Source: Panulirus ornatus
Lineage: Eukaryota; Arthropoda; Malacostraca; Decapoda; Palinuridae
Assembly: GCF_036320965.1 (NCBI RefSeq)
Contig: NC_092250.1
Location: 15,591,600 to 15,655,599 of the forward strand
Direction of reading: 5' to 3'
DNA: 64,000 bases
A model generated the notes under the pieces. That model worked only from the letters and a program-made list of their open reading frames with translations. It ran no database searches and was not told where the DNA came from. Below are positions 10,190 through 21,693 of the stretch, piece after piece. Made by a program: the position numbers and the translations under genes. Numbering within the stretch: the stretch's first letter is position 1; every line of letters begins with the position of its first letter.

Positions 10190-13100
10190 TCTATTTATTT
10201 TGCTTTGTCACTGTCTCCCGCGTTAGCGAGGTAGCGCAAGGTAACAGACGAAAGAATGGCTCAACCCACCCACATACACATGTATATACATACACGTCCA
10301 CACACGCAAATATACATGCCTATACATCTCAACGTATACATATATATACACACACAGACATATACATATATACACATGTACATAATTCATACTGTCTGCC
10401 TTTATTCATTCCCATCGCCACCTCGCCACACATGAAATAACAACCCCCTCCCCCCTCATGTGTGCGAGGTAGCGCTAGGAAAAGACAACAAAGGCCCCAT
10501 TCGTTCACACTCAGTCTCTAGCTGTCATGTAATAATGCACCAAAACCACAGCTCCCTTTCCACATCCAGGCCCCACAGAACTTTCCATGGTTTACCCCAG
10601 ACGCTTCACATGCCCTAGTTCAATCCATTGACAGCACGTCGACACTGGTATACCACATCGTTCCAATTCACTCTATTCCTTGCACGCCTTTCACCCTCCT
10701 GCATGTTCAGGCCCCGATCACTCAAAATCTTTTTCACTCCATCTTTCCACCTCCAATTTGGTCTCCCACTTCTCATTCCCTCCACCTCTGACACATATAT
10801 CCTCTCTGTCAATCTTTCCTCACTCATTCTCTCCATGTGACCAAACCATTTCAAAACACCCTCTTCTACTCTTTCAACCAAACTCTTTTTATTACCACAC
10901 ATCTCTCTTACCCTATTATTATTTACTCGATCAAACCACCTCATACCACATATTGTCCTCAAACATCTCATTTCCAGCACATCCACCCTCCTGCGCACAA
11001 CTCTATCCACAGCCCACGCCTCGCAACCATACAACATTGTTGGAACCACTGTTCCTTCAAACATACCCACTTTTGCTTTCCGAGATAATGTCCTTGACTT
11101 CCACACATTCTTCAAGGCTCCCAGAATTTTTGCCCCCTCCCCACCCTATGAATCACTTCCGCTTCCATGATACCATCCGCTGCCAGATCTACTCCCAGAT
11201 ATCTAAAACACTTTACTTCCTCCAGTTTTTCTCCATTCAAACTTACCTCCCAGTTGACTTGAGCCTCAACCCTACTGTACCTAATAACTTTGCTCTTATT
11301 CACATTTACTCTCAACTTTCTTCTTTCACACACTTTACCAAACTCAGTCACCAGCTTCTGCAGTTTCTCACATGAATCAGCCACCAGCGCTGTATCATCA
11401 GTGAACAACAACTGACTCACTTCCCAAGCTCTCTCTTCCACAACAGACTGCATACTTGCCCCTCTTTCCAAAACTCTTGCATTCACCTTCCTAACAACCC
11501 CATCCATAAACAAATTAAACAACCATAGAGACCTCACACACCCCTGCTACAAACCTACATTCACTGAGAACCAATCACTTTCCTCTCTTCCTACTCGTAC
11601 ACATGCCTTACATCCTTGATAAAAACTTTTCACTGCTTCTAACAACTTGCCTCCCACACCATATACTCTTAATACCTTCCACAGAGCATCTCAATCAACT
11701 CTATCATATGCCTTCCCCAGATCCATAAATGGTATATACAAATCCATTTGCTTTTCTAAGTAATTCTCACATATTTTCCTCAAAGCAAACACCTGATCCA
11801 CACATCCTCTACCACTTCTGAAACCACACTGCTCTTGCCCAATCTGATGCTCTGTATATGCCTTCACCCTCTCAATCAATACCCTCCCATATAATTTACC
11901 AGGAATACTCAACAAACTTATACCTCTGTAATTTGAGCACTCACCTTTGTCCCCTTTGCCTTTGTACAATGGCACTATGCAAGCATTCCGCCAATCCTCA
12001 GGCACCTCACCTTGAATCATACATACATTAAATAACTTTACCAACCAGTCAAAAATACAGTCACCTCCTTTTTTTATAAATTCCACTGCAATACCATCCA
12101 AACCCGCTGCCCTGCCGGCTTTCATCTTCCGCAAAGCTTTTACTACCTCTTCTCCGTTTACCAAATCATTTTCCCTAACCCTCTCACTTTGCACACCATC
12201 TCAACCAAAGCACCCTATATCTGCCAATCTATCATCAAACACATTCAACAAACCTTCAAAATACTCACTTCATCTCCTTCTCACATCAGCACTACTTGTT
12301 ATCACCTACCCATTAGCCCCCTTCACTGAAGTTCCCATTTGTTCCCTTGTCTTACGCACTTTATTTACCTCCTTCCAAAACATCTTTTTATTCTCCCTAA
12401 AATTTAATGATACCCTCTCACTCCAACTCTCATTTGCCCTCTTTTTCACCTCTTGCACCTTTCTCTTGACCTCCTGCCTCTTTCTTTTATACATCTCCCA
12501 CTCATTTGCATTATTTCCCTGCAAAAATCATCCAAATGCCTCTCTCTTCTCTTTCACTAATAATCTTACTTCTTCATCCCACCACTCACTACCCTTTCCA
12601 ATCTGCCCATCTCCCACGCTTTTCATGCTACAAGCATCTTTTGCGCAAGCCATCACTGCTTCCCTAAATGCATCCCATTCCTCCCCCACTCCCCTTACCT
12701 CCTTTGTTCTCACCTTTTTCCATTCTGTACTCAGTCTCTCCTGGTACTTCCTCACACAAGTCTCCTTCCCAAGCTCACCTTCTCTCACCACTCTCTTCAC
12801 CCCAATATTCTCTCTTCTTTTCTGAAAACCTCTACAAATCTTCACCTTCGCCTCCACAAGATAATGATCAGACATCCCTCCAGTTGCACCTCTCAGCACA
12901 TTAACATCCAAAAGTCTCTCTTTTGCGCGCCTATCAATTAACACGTAATCCAATAACGCTCTCTGGCCATCTCTCCTACTTACATACATACACTTATGTA
13001 TATCTCTCTTTTTAAACCAGGTATTCCCAATCACCAGTCCTTTTTCAGCACATAAATCTACAAGCTCTTCACCATTTCCATTTACAACAATGAACACCCC

Positions 13101-13757
13101 ATGTATACCAATTATTCCCTCAACTGCCACATTACTCACCTTTGCATTCAAATCACCCATCACTATAACCTGGTCTTGTGCATCAAAACCACTAACACAC
13201 TCATTCAGCTGCTCCCAAAACACTTGCCTCTCATGATCTTTCTTCTCATGCCCAGGTGCATATACACCAATAATCACCCATCTCTCTCCATCAACTTTCA
13301 GTTTTACCCATATGAATCAAGAGTTTACTTTCTTACACTCTATCACATACTCCCACCACTCCTGTTTCAGGAGTAGTTCTACTCCTTCCCTTGCTCTTGT
13401 CCTCTCACTAACCCCTGACTTTACTCTCAAGACATTCCCAAACCACTCTTCCCCTTTACCCTTGAGCTTCATTTCATTCAGAGCCAAAACATCCAGGTTC
13501 CTTTCCTCAAACATACTACCTATCTCTCCTTTTTTCTCATCTTGGTTACATCCACACACATTTAGACACCCCAATCTGAGCCTTCGAGGAGGATGAGCAC
13601 TCCCCGCATGACTCCTTCTTCTGTTTCCCCTTTTAGAATGTTAAAATACAAGGAGGGGAGGGTTTCTAGCCCCCCACTCCCGTCCCCTTTAGTTGCTTTC
13701 TACGACACGTGAGGAATGCGTGGGAAGCATTCTCTCTCCCCTATCCCCATATATTAT
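10190..13757 (-). mobile_element. Family A LINE, near full-length antisense copy
   Basis: Read on the minus strand, the element has a 5' UTR (13757 to about 13590) starting ggggataggggagagagaat, an APE endonuclease, a linker, RT, the RTE-type C-terminal region, the long 3' UTR with gacagctagagactgagtg, and the terminal block ending gacaaagcaaaataaataa. At about 3.57 kb it is the only copy here covering all parts, and it serves as the reference for the others. No clean target duplication is visible because the neighbouring sequence on both sides is also repeat. Confidence 0.85.
10615..13574 (-). pseudogene. Family A endonuclease-RT polyprotein, broken
   Basis: Pieces in order on the minus strand: 13574-13317 endonuclease N-terminus (LNVCGCN, then DVLALNEMKLKG); 13277-12528 endonuclease core with MGDLNAKVSNVAV, LLDYVLIDRR and SDHYLVEAK, the last two being the DxxL and SDH elements of APE nucleases; 12524-12306 basic linker; 12194-11691 RT fingers to palm A; 11537-11112 motif B through the active site (FTDDTALV, with T for A) and YLGVDL; 11115-10615 C-terminal region. 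A complete protein would nick target DNA and reverse transcribe the element RNA. The frame is interrupted at several places, including near 13300, 12527, 12200 and 11690-11540. Confidence 0.85.
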
Positions 13758-13764
13758 TTATTTT

Positions 13765-13806
13765 ATTTATTTTGCTTTGTCGCTGTCTCCCGCGTTTGCG
13801 AGGTAT
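13765..13806 (-). mobile_element. Family A terminal-block fragment (about 40 bp)
   Basis: A stand-alone antisense copy of only the last bases of family A (tttgctttgtcgctgtctcc then cgcgtttgcgaggta), between the 5' end of one copy and the 3' end of the next. It represents an extreme 5' truncation. Confidence 0.7.
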
Positions 13807-13832
13807 ATATATACATATATATTTATATTTAT

Positions 13833-15572
13833 TTATTTTGCTTTGTCGCTGTCTCCCGCATTTGCGAGGTAGCGCAAGGAAACAGACAAAAGAATGGCCC
13901 AACCCACCCACATACACATGTGTTTACATACACATCCACACACGCAAATATACATACCTATACATCTCAACATATACACATATATACACACACAGACATA
14001 TAAATATATACACATGTACATAATTCATACTGTCTGCCTTTATTCATTCTCATCGCCATCCCGCCACACATGAAATAACAACCCCCTCCACCCTGGTATA
14101 CCACATCGTTCCAATTCACTCTATTCCTTGCATGCCTTTCACCCTCCTGCATGTTCAGGCCCCGATCACTCAAAATCTTTTTCACTCCATCTTTCCACCT
14201 CCAATTTGGTCTCCCACTTCTCCTCGTTCCCTCCACCTCTGACACATATACCCTCTTGGTCAATCTCTCCTCACTCATTCTCTCTATGTGACCAAACCAT
14301 TTCAAAACACCCTCTTCTGCTCTCCTAACCACACTCTTTTTATTACCACACATCTCTCATATCCTATTTTTACTTACTCGATCAAACCATCTCACACCAC
14401 ATATTGTCCTCAAACATCTCATTTCTAGCACATCCACCCTCCTCCACACAACTCCATCTAAAGCTCACACCTCACAACCATATAACATTGTTGGAACCAC
14501 TATTCCTTCAAACTTACCCATTTTTGCTTTTCGAGATAATATTCTCGATTTCCACACATTTTTCTATGCTCCCAGAACTTTCGTCCCCTCCCCCACCTTA
14601 TGATTCTTTTCCGCTTCCATGGTTCCATCTGCTGCCAAATCCACTCCCAAAATATTTAAAACACTTCACTTCCTCCAGTTTTTCTCCATTCAAACTTACC
14701 TCCCAATTGACTTGTCCCTCAACCCCACTGTACCTAATAACCTTGTTCTTATTCACATTTACTCTCAGCTTTCTTCTTTCACACACTTTACCAAACTCAG
14801 TTACCAGCTTCTGCAGTTTCTCACATGAATCAGCCACCAGCGCTGTATCATCAGCGAACAATAACTGACTCACTTCCCAAGCTCTCTCATCCACAATAGA
14901 CTGCATACTTGCCCCTCTTTCCAAAACTCTTGCATTTACCTCCCTAACAACCCCATCCATAAACAAATTAAACAACCATAGAGACATCACACACCCCTGC
15001 CGCAAACCAACATTCACTGAGAACCAATCACTTTCCTCTCTTCCTACACGTACACATTCCTTACATCCTCGATAAAAACTTATCACTGCTTCTAACAACT
15101 TGCCCCCCACATCATATATTCTTAATACCTTACATAGAGCATCTCTATCAACTCTATCTTATGCCTTCTCCAGATCCATAAATGCTACAAATCCATTTGC
15201 TTTTCTAAGTATTTCTCACGTACATTCTTCAAAGCAAACACCTGATCCACACATCCTCTACCACTTCTGAAACCACACTGCTCTTCCCCAATCTGATGCT
15301 CTGTACATCCCTTCACCCTCTCAATCGATACCCTTCCATATAATTTCCCAGGAATACTCAACAAACTTATACCTCTGTAATTTGAGCACTCACTTTTATC
15401 CTCTTTGCCTTTGTACAATGGCAATATGCAAGCATTCCTCCAATCCTCAGGCACCTCATCATGAGTCATACATACATTAAATAACTTTACTAACCAGTCA
15501 ACAATACAGTCACCCCCTTTTTTAATAAATTCCACTGCAATACCATCCAAACCCGCTGCCTTTCATCTTTAT
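13833..15572 (-). mobile_element. Family A LINE, 5'-truncated antisense copy
   Basis: The 3' terminus starts at 13833 and the 5' truncation falls at about 15572, just before the KAAGLDG motif. Coding pieces on the minus strand: 15550-15185 (fingers to palm A), 15110-14598 (motif B, LLFADDTALVADS), 14353-14085 (C-terminal region). A stop and several indels inactivate it. The 3' UTR lacks most of the long block, and the C-terminal coding joins the tail through GGGCYFMC-type out-of-frame sequence. Confidence 0.8.
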
Positions 15573-16025
15573 TTATATTTATATTTATTCATTATACTTT
15601 GTCAGTCTATCGCGTTAGCAAGATAGCGCAAGGTAACAAATGAAACAATGACCCAACCCACCCACATACACATGTATATGTCCACACATGCACATATACA
15701 TACCTATACATCTCAATGTATACATATATATACACAAACAGACATATACATATATACACATGTACATAATTCATACTGTCTGCCCTTATTCATTCCCGTT
15801 GCCACCCCGCAACACATGAAATGACAACCCCCTCCCCATGCATGTGTGCGAGGTAGCGCTAGGAAAAGACAACAAAGGCCACATTCGTTCACACTCAGTC
15901 TCTAGCTGTCATGTATAATGCACCGAAACCACAGCTCCCTTTGCAAATCCAGGCCCCACAGAACTTTCCATGGTTTATCCCAGATGCTTCACACGCCCTG
16001 TTTCAAAACACTAACAGCATGTCAA
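15573..16025 (-). mobile_element. Family A 3'-UTR-only antisense copy
   Basis: Begins with the reverse-complement tail (attatactttgtcagtctat and following), contains the long 3' UTR words cagtctctagctgtcatgta and ccttatttattcattccc type, and ends just after the equivalent of the stop codon region (gtcaacccctgta). It immediately follows the truncated 5' end of the preceding copy, continuing a head-to-tail run. Confidence 0.78.
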
Positions 16026-17480
16026 CCCCTGTAATACAAATGTCATACAAATATACTGTAAATATATAAATGCATGCATACAATGTGTGTGTACTGTATA
16101 TGTAATATATCAATATCAATTCTTGGTTAATCTTGGAAAAAGTACTGCGTGGGGTATGTACAAAATCAATGTTATTGGCCATGACAATATAAAAGACATA
16201 TGCACCTGTAAAAAAATTAATATACTGAATATAATAACAAAGATACAGAGATAAACTGAGTTGAATTTTGTATAAACCCATTTATTTGTGCATGTGCTTG
16301 TCATCAATAATTACCTAATTCCAGGGCTGGAAAAAAATCATGATTTGAAAGATTAAAAAAATTACTCAATGTAGATAATTTTTCTAAATCAACAGAATGA
16401 TCTTTTCGTCTAATAATTTTTTTTAGAAAAATAAAAACTGGTTATGGTCTTGATATAAGGATTTCAAGAAATTTGATGTATTGATAATTCCCTGATAGCT
16501 ATATGTTACCATCATTGACGATAACATATAGCTATCAGAGGATTATCTTTAATGCACCAAATGATCAAATTAAGCACAGTTGAATATATATACAAGGCTC
16601 TTTCTGTGAAAAATAAGTTCATGGGAAACACTTTAAAATGAGAAAAAACTGAAGTTGAAATGAATATGAATTCTGAAGTTGAACACAAACCTAAAACATA
16701 ATTAAACATATAATTCCCATCTTGTCAAGAATAATACCTATGAACAGTAATTCAAAAACATACAGCTACCATATTAGTAATTGAATTATTAGTTATTATT
16801 AGAAACAATGTAGGCATAAGCACAAACTTGTGCATAACATAAAAATCCTTATAATTTAGATTGGGTTGCTGCATTTTATATCAGTTCAACCATAGAGAAT
16901 AAGAAATCAAATAATTTCTTTATAAAAAATTATTCATGATTCTTTTTCTCTAATTTAAATCATAACTCTGCCAATTCTGAATCATACTTAAAGGTAAATA
17001 GAAATGGAATAAAATTAGCACTTTCAATAAAATGCATGGATGCATTACTGTGCTTTAGTGAAAGGGCAATTAATGTTTTGCGTGTCCTGTTTGGGTAGGA
17101 AAGGAAATTATAGTAAATAACCTGAAAAAAAAACTTATTTAAGAGTAAAAGTTGATGACATATCACTTACTTTCTCTCTTAACATTATCAGAGCACCTCT
17201 TCAACTGATGACCTGTGTGAAGATGCTGCAATCCAGGTCCCATGTTTTTTTTCCATTCTCCTCGGCAATTCCGAGAGCTGTTGACTTATCATCTATTATG
17301 ATTTCTCTTTCACCGATGATGTTTCGCAAAAAAACTCACATAAGGTGTGGGTTAAACTGGCGCTAGGCTTTACAAAGGCAACGAGAGATATAGTGAAGAC
17401 GAGTGTGGCCTCCAACCGACGCATCGAGAAGACAATGACAATGGCGAAGAACTCGGGATATGGCCCATACCATCATCTAC
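16026..17480. other. AT-rich spacer, no gene recognised
   Basis: Strongly AT-rich. Frames of 60-92 codons occur on the minus strand but are low complexity and have no recognisable domain. The only structured feature is the palindrome at 16483-16546. Confidence 0.5.
16483..16546. repeat. Long hairpin palindrome
   Basis: Arms ctgatagctatatgttacc (16492-16510) and gataacatatagctatcag (16520-16538) pair with one mismatch around a loop of about 9 nt. Imperfect pairing extends outward through gataat and its complement. It could be a small fold-back element core; no coding or terminator context is present. Confidence 0.8.
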
Positions 17481-17706
17481 ACTTCAGGTGTCTTTCCTAC
17501 CCTCAGCCTCATTAATGCTCTTTTTACCTCCCTTTTGGCTTTCCTCTTCCTTCCCTCCTCCACACCCATGGATGTGTAACAATTGCTGCCTCCCCTTCTC
17601 CCACATTCATCAGTTCTTTGAAATACTCTGTCCATCTTCCTTTCACTTCCTCCTTTTCATTCAGCCATTCCTCTTCCTTACTTCCCACATCAACATATGA
17701 AAGCAA
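17480..17706 (-). mobile_element. Second RTE-like family (F), linker fragment
   Basis: Minus-strand frame reads EEWLNEKEEVKGRWTEYFKE then LMNVGEGE, equivalent to the linker just upstream of the RT in family A (RRRWSEYFEGLLNV) but clearly divergent. Followed at about 17710 by an oppositely oriented part of a similar element. Confidence 0.55.
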
Positions 17707-17729
17707 AGCTATGGGAAGGGGGGTAGCAG

Positions 17730-18635
17730 AGATGGAGTGTGGCTGCGTGATATGATGGGTAGTGTCAAGCCTGTTTGTGGATGATAATATATATCTATTT
17801 CAAATGTGTCGTTTGCTGAGAGTGAAGAGGAGTTGCAGAAAAGATTGCGTGGTTTACGAAGTGCGTAAGCATGGGTGATTGAAGAGTTGATGCAGTTAAA
17901 AGTACAGTAATGGTGTCTGATTTTGCAGAAACATACAAGGTAAAAGAAGAAAGTACACTAACCTGCGCTTTGGATATTGGGGGGAGAAAGACAGGAAGAG
18001 GTTGTATAATAAAGTATTTTGGAGCTGTCTTCGGTAAGCTTCATGATAGAGGAGTGATCAAGAGAGAAAGCAGTACAGGGTAGAAGTTACTGGGTTCCTT
18101 AACAGAACAATGAAGAGGAGAGCTTGTAATCATTTTAGTGAAGAGAGGAGTAAGGGACAGCTTAATCCTCCCAACCCTGATCTCTGCACCCAAAACATGG
18201 ACATGAAATGAGTTACAAAGAGAGGCCAAGAATCCAGGCTGTGGAAATGGACTGCTTGAGAGGAGCATGTCGTAAAGCTAGGTGGAATGAAGAAGGAAAT
18301 GAAGAGGGGTGTATGAGAGATGTGCTATGGCCGGGAATGCAAAGGGACAGCATTGTGGAGTGGCACAGGGGGTGAAACAGAATACTTTGAGGCAGTTTGG
18401 GTGTATGAAGAGAATGCAAGACTGGAAGTTTATTAGTAGAGTGAACAATAGTGCAATTAAAGGGGTCATTGTGAGAGAAGGACCACCTGTGACCTGGGGG
18501 GAAATGGAGAAATGGTGGAAGAATGCATGGAATGGTGTATGCGAGGGAGACATGTAAGGACAGCGATAAGTGGAGACATTTTTTTTTCCCGTGGCCACCC
18601 GCTGGAAGGGTGTTCCTGGAGGAATGGGCTTCAGA
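17730..18635 (+). mobile_element. Family F RT and C-terminal remnant
   Basis: Broken plus-strand translation gives a FADD-like remnant (VDDNIYI near 17775-17800), SEEELQKRLRGL, VNAVKSTVMVSDF-like text, IKYFGAVFGKLHDRGVI near 18015-18050, then VEMDCLRGACRKARWNEEGN near 18240-18300, and a C-terminal part near 18310-18620 with FGCMKRMQDWKFISRV. These match the order FADD, YLG, EMR-CLR, WFGHMERM of family A, so this is a decayed relative. Confidence 0.6.
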
Positions 18636-18639
18636 GATA

Positions 18640-19080
18640 TAGACAAACAGACAGTTTTGACCAACATATCACCCCTTCACACATAAATCCAAAGCATCAT
18701 TACACTCACACCGAAGACAAAATATTGGTATCAGCCTAGAATTACGTGAACTCGCATACACTGTTGATTCTCACGAAATTAGCACGTACATAATCACATA
18801 ATATTCTTACCTCATATCTATCTGATTCTAGATATGGGTGTTCTGGAACACGGATGCTTCTGAATATCATGGTTACCCCTGACGAAAATCCTTAAACTGT
18901 ATCTATATCAAAAACTATATAAAAGACTGGTAAAATGAACACACAATAAAAAAATCATCGTCCGGGATGGATTTGATGAATTTCACAATGATCCAATACA
19001 ACTTGCAGCGACTCAAGTGTTACTCCAAAAAGTGTCACCTTGCCCAAGTGGCAGGTGAGAGAATGTGACCTCACATGGCC
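18640..19080. other. Spacer, nothing recognised
   Basis: Unremarkable AT-rich sequence with no frame, repeat or structure I can support. Confidence 0.5.
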
Positions 19081-19615
19081 TGATAATCCCTAAAGAAATG
19101 TGTCTGGTGGCCCATCCTACAACTGCACCTATAATGTTAATCCACGACACCCAAAGTCGATGATCGGCAGTGGCAGGTCAAAAGCTGCCATTGAAATTAT
19201 TTAGATAAATAGATGACCCGACTATTTCCATGAGAGGAGCTGCTCTTACGGCCTTAAAACTCAGTCCAAGATCATGAAGAGAAGTCAGAGCTTGCGATGG
19301 TCGACTTCGATGTCTTAAATTCCCTATGGGATGAGCTACCCCTCCCAGACCAGACCTCACACTCTCTCATATACCCGGGGCATTACTGAAGGAAGTCAGT
19401 TAACCCGTAACCTTTGGCCTGTAGACACATAAGCTCGCTTACTAGCGCCCCGATGTCTCCTCTCAGGACGCTGTCTCAAAAGAGGCCACTGTGGTGTTCT
19501 CATATTTGCGACCCTTGGCTTTTCACCATCACACCATAAACCTGCACCTCCGGTAGCTCACTGCCCTCTGCTACCCCACCTTACACATCCAATCCAATAA
19601 AGTACTGTTGTCGTT
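19080..19615. repeat. Dispersed 0.5-kb repeat, uninterrupted copy
   Basis: Matches 20295-20642 followed directly by 21385-21645. Shared words in order include aatccctaaagaaa/aatccctacaagaaa, ccacgacacc/ccatgacact, gcggatcaaaagccgcca type, cattactgaaggaagtcag, cctgtaacctttggcctgta and ccaataaagta near the end. Unit 1 shows what unit 2 looked like before a retrotransposon inserted. No coding is evident. It may be the UTR of another element. Confidence 0.75.
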
Positions 19616-19617
19616 AA

Positions 19618-20283
19618 ATGTGTTTTTGTATCCTTTCTCAGTTATACCACTCCAATAACCCGACCAAAAACACCCACAAAACTGATGATCCCTGGAGGTG
19701 GAATGAAAGAGGCTTTCAAACACGTCCTTCCAGTGCCACTGTCAGCCTTCCTAGACACCCCCCTACTGCCATAGTTCTATTTCCACCACCCCAACCAGCG
19801 TCATCCCATACCAGACCACCTCGTCTCGTCGTCAGGTCTAGCACACCACACCGTAACTCTGCCCTCTACCTGCTAGAACCCCGAGGTGGTGACACCGAGT
19901 GCTTCCAGCATGGCCCTACGGGACAAAACTCGCCCTCTTCAGCCGACATGTGGCTTGGCCCGGGCACAGACACACACAAAACCTTCACCCCCGATCAGAT
20001 CACTTTGAACCCAGATCAAATACGTCCCCGTGATCCTGGCGTTTCCAACAGACACCCCATCAGTCATCAGACAATAAAAGCGACCCTCCTGCAGATCGCG
20101 AACGCTGCCAGGAACCTAAAGAGGAATCTGCTCCTTGCGAGATCAGTCCACTATACCATACATGCCTCAACATCCAACCCTTCAAACTCGAAAAAGGGCA
20201 AGAAAGGGAGTGGTGTAGCGACCCACAGTAGCATATTCTGTGGGGCGACCCACAGTCGCCCCACAGAATGCCTGCCTTGCTGA
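19618..20283 (+). CDS. Hypothetical 221-codon frame, possibly a gag-like remnant
   Basis: Uninterrupted 221-codon frame between the two copies of the 0.5-kb repeat. The translation is rich in Pro, Ser, Thr and Arg, with an Arg/Lys-rich segment (NAARNLKRNLLLARS) and a terminal C-rich end (FCGATHSRPTECLPC). There is no zinc knuckle (CX2CX4HX4C) and no domain I recognise. Codon composition does not resemble the LNX exons. It could be ORF1 of the retrotransposon whose RT end lies at 20643, or a chance frame in GC-richer repeat DNA. I favour repeat origin. Confidence 0.2.
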   Translation: MCFCILSQLYHSNNPTKNTHKTDDPWRWNERGFQTRPSSATVSLPRHPPTAIVLFPPPQPASSHTRPPRLVVRSSTPHRNSALYLLEPRGGDTECFQHGPTGQNSPSSADMWLGPGTDTHKTFTPDQITLNPDQIRPRDPGVSNRHPISHQTIKATLLQIANAARNLKRNLLLARSVHYTIHASTSNPSNSKKGKKGSGVATHSSIFCGATHSRPTECLPC

Positions 20284-20642
20284 CGGCGCCTTGGCTAGGT
20301 GGCAAGCGAGTGAGTGACCTTACCTAACCGAATAATCCCTACAAGAAACGTTTGGCGACCCAACCTACAGCTGCACCTGCAATATTAATCCATGACACTC
20401 AGACCCGATGTTCAGTAGCGGCGGATCAAAAGCCGCCAGTGTCATCATTCAGTCAAATACATGACCTGACTATTTCTTATGGGAAAAGCCGCTCTTACGA
20501 AGTTAAACCTCAGCCCAAAAGCATGGAGGGAAGTAAGAGCCAGCGATGTTTGGCTTCGACGTCTCACATTCCCTTTGGAAACAGCTAGCTAGCCCAGACT
20601 AGACCTCGCCCTCTCTTACATACCCAGGCATTACAGAAGGAA

Positions 20643-21113
20643 GTATAAAGCAGTGATACGTCCACTGATAACTTACACCCCATCAGCGCTTGAGCTCACA
20701 CCCCAAAAAGAAACAACACCCGCTCCCTCCACATAATACAAAAGAAAGCCTCACGGTGGATCTTTAACCCCAAATGGCACGAGTTCACCAGGAGAACAGA
20801 GAACTCCACGAGAGCGCGCGATGCCTCTACTAACCATCTACTGGAGAAAGCTTGGCGAAGAACCAGTGGAGCGTTTCGATATCCCCTCCATATCTCCTGA
20901 ATAGTATTCTTCGACAATCTCTTAGGAATAGACAATCCCAACAAATCTATTCAACATTCCCACCTGGACACTAGCCAAAGCCCTATCTATCAAAACTTAA
21001 GAAAAAAAAAGAAAGCTGAAACTCTTATAGACAGACCTTACATCGCGAATCCGTGGAGAAAACTTGATGGCCTAATCAGTGTCTAGCGTCACAGATACAA
21101 CCCCTCTCCTCCT

Positions 21114-21164
<51 letters not shown>

Positions 21165-21384
21165 AAATAAAACTACCCCTTCCTTGCTCCCTCCACTCTC
21201 CCCCCCCCGGCTCTGTCCTGGCTAACCTAGCCAGGCCAATACACGCTGGGTTTTTCAAAAGCCCCGGTTCTTCACCTTCTACGGATCTCACTCCCTCTAA
21301 GCTAGCTCTTGACCTTCCCCCCCTCCTCCTTCCCCTAGCTTAGAAGGGCCTTTCCTATCATCATCATCATCCATCCACGCAGTC
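20643..21384 (+). mobile_element. Family E non-LTR RT C-terminus and 3' UTR, inserted
   Basis: Shifted-frame translation reads AVIRPLITYTPSALELTPQK, then KRKPHGGS and NPWRKLDGLI, the C-terminal segment of a jockey-like RT (the RPxITY motif follows the palm in this group). Then come a (TC)n tract, a pyrimidine-rich 3' UTR and a (atc)n tail at 21357-21372. Frameshifts near 20700-20900 inactivate it. The insertion splits the 0.5-kb repeat. Confidence 0.6.
21119..21163. repeat. (TC)n microsatellite
   Basis: About 22 perfect TC dinucleotides inside the family E 3' end. Confidence 0.95.
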
Positions 21385-21693
21385 AGTCAGTCAACCTGTA
21401 ACCTTTGGCCTGTAAGACACACAACAAGCTCGCTTACTCACGCCCTGACCGTCTCCTACCAGGACAGCGGTGAGGGAGAAAGAAGCCACTGTGGCGTTCT
21501 TAAAAGTTGGTGCCAGTCCTCCTTGTGGCCCTTGGCTCTTCACCATCACCACGCCATAAACCTGCATGCACCTCCAGTAGCTCACTACCCTCTGCTACCT
21601 CACCTTAACATATTCTATCCAATAAAGTAATACCAATCCATTAACGCAACAAGAACATCCCCCCCCCCCCAAAAAAAAAAAGTGATCCCCGGT

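Larger units (their letters stand above)
20295..21645. repeat. Dispersed 0.5-kb repeat, copy interrupted by a LINE 3' end
   Basis: Left part 20295-20642 and right part 21385-21645 align to contiguous sequence in the copy at 19080-19615. The interruption falls between gaaggaagt and cagtcaacctgtaacc. The interrupting 740 bp is the retrotransposon fragment annotated separately. Confidence 0.75.

Noticed and set aside
19618..20283. A confident gag/ORF1 assignment
   Set aside because: No zinc knuckle, RRM or coiled coil could be identified. Kept only as a low-confidence hypothetical frame.
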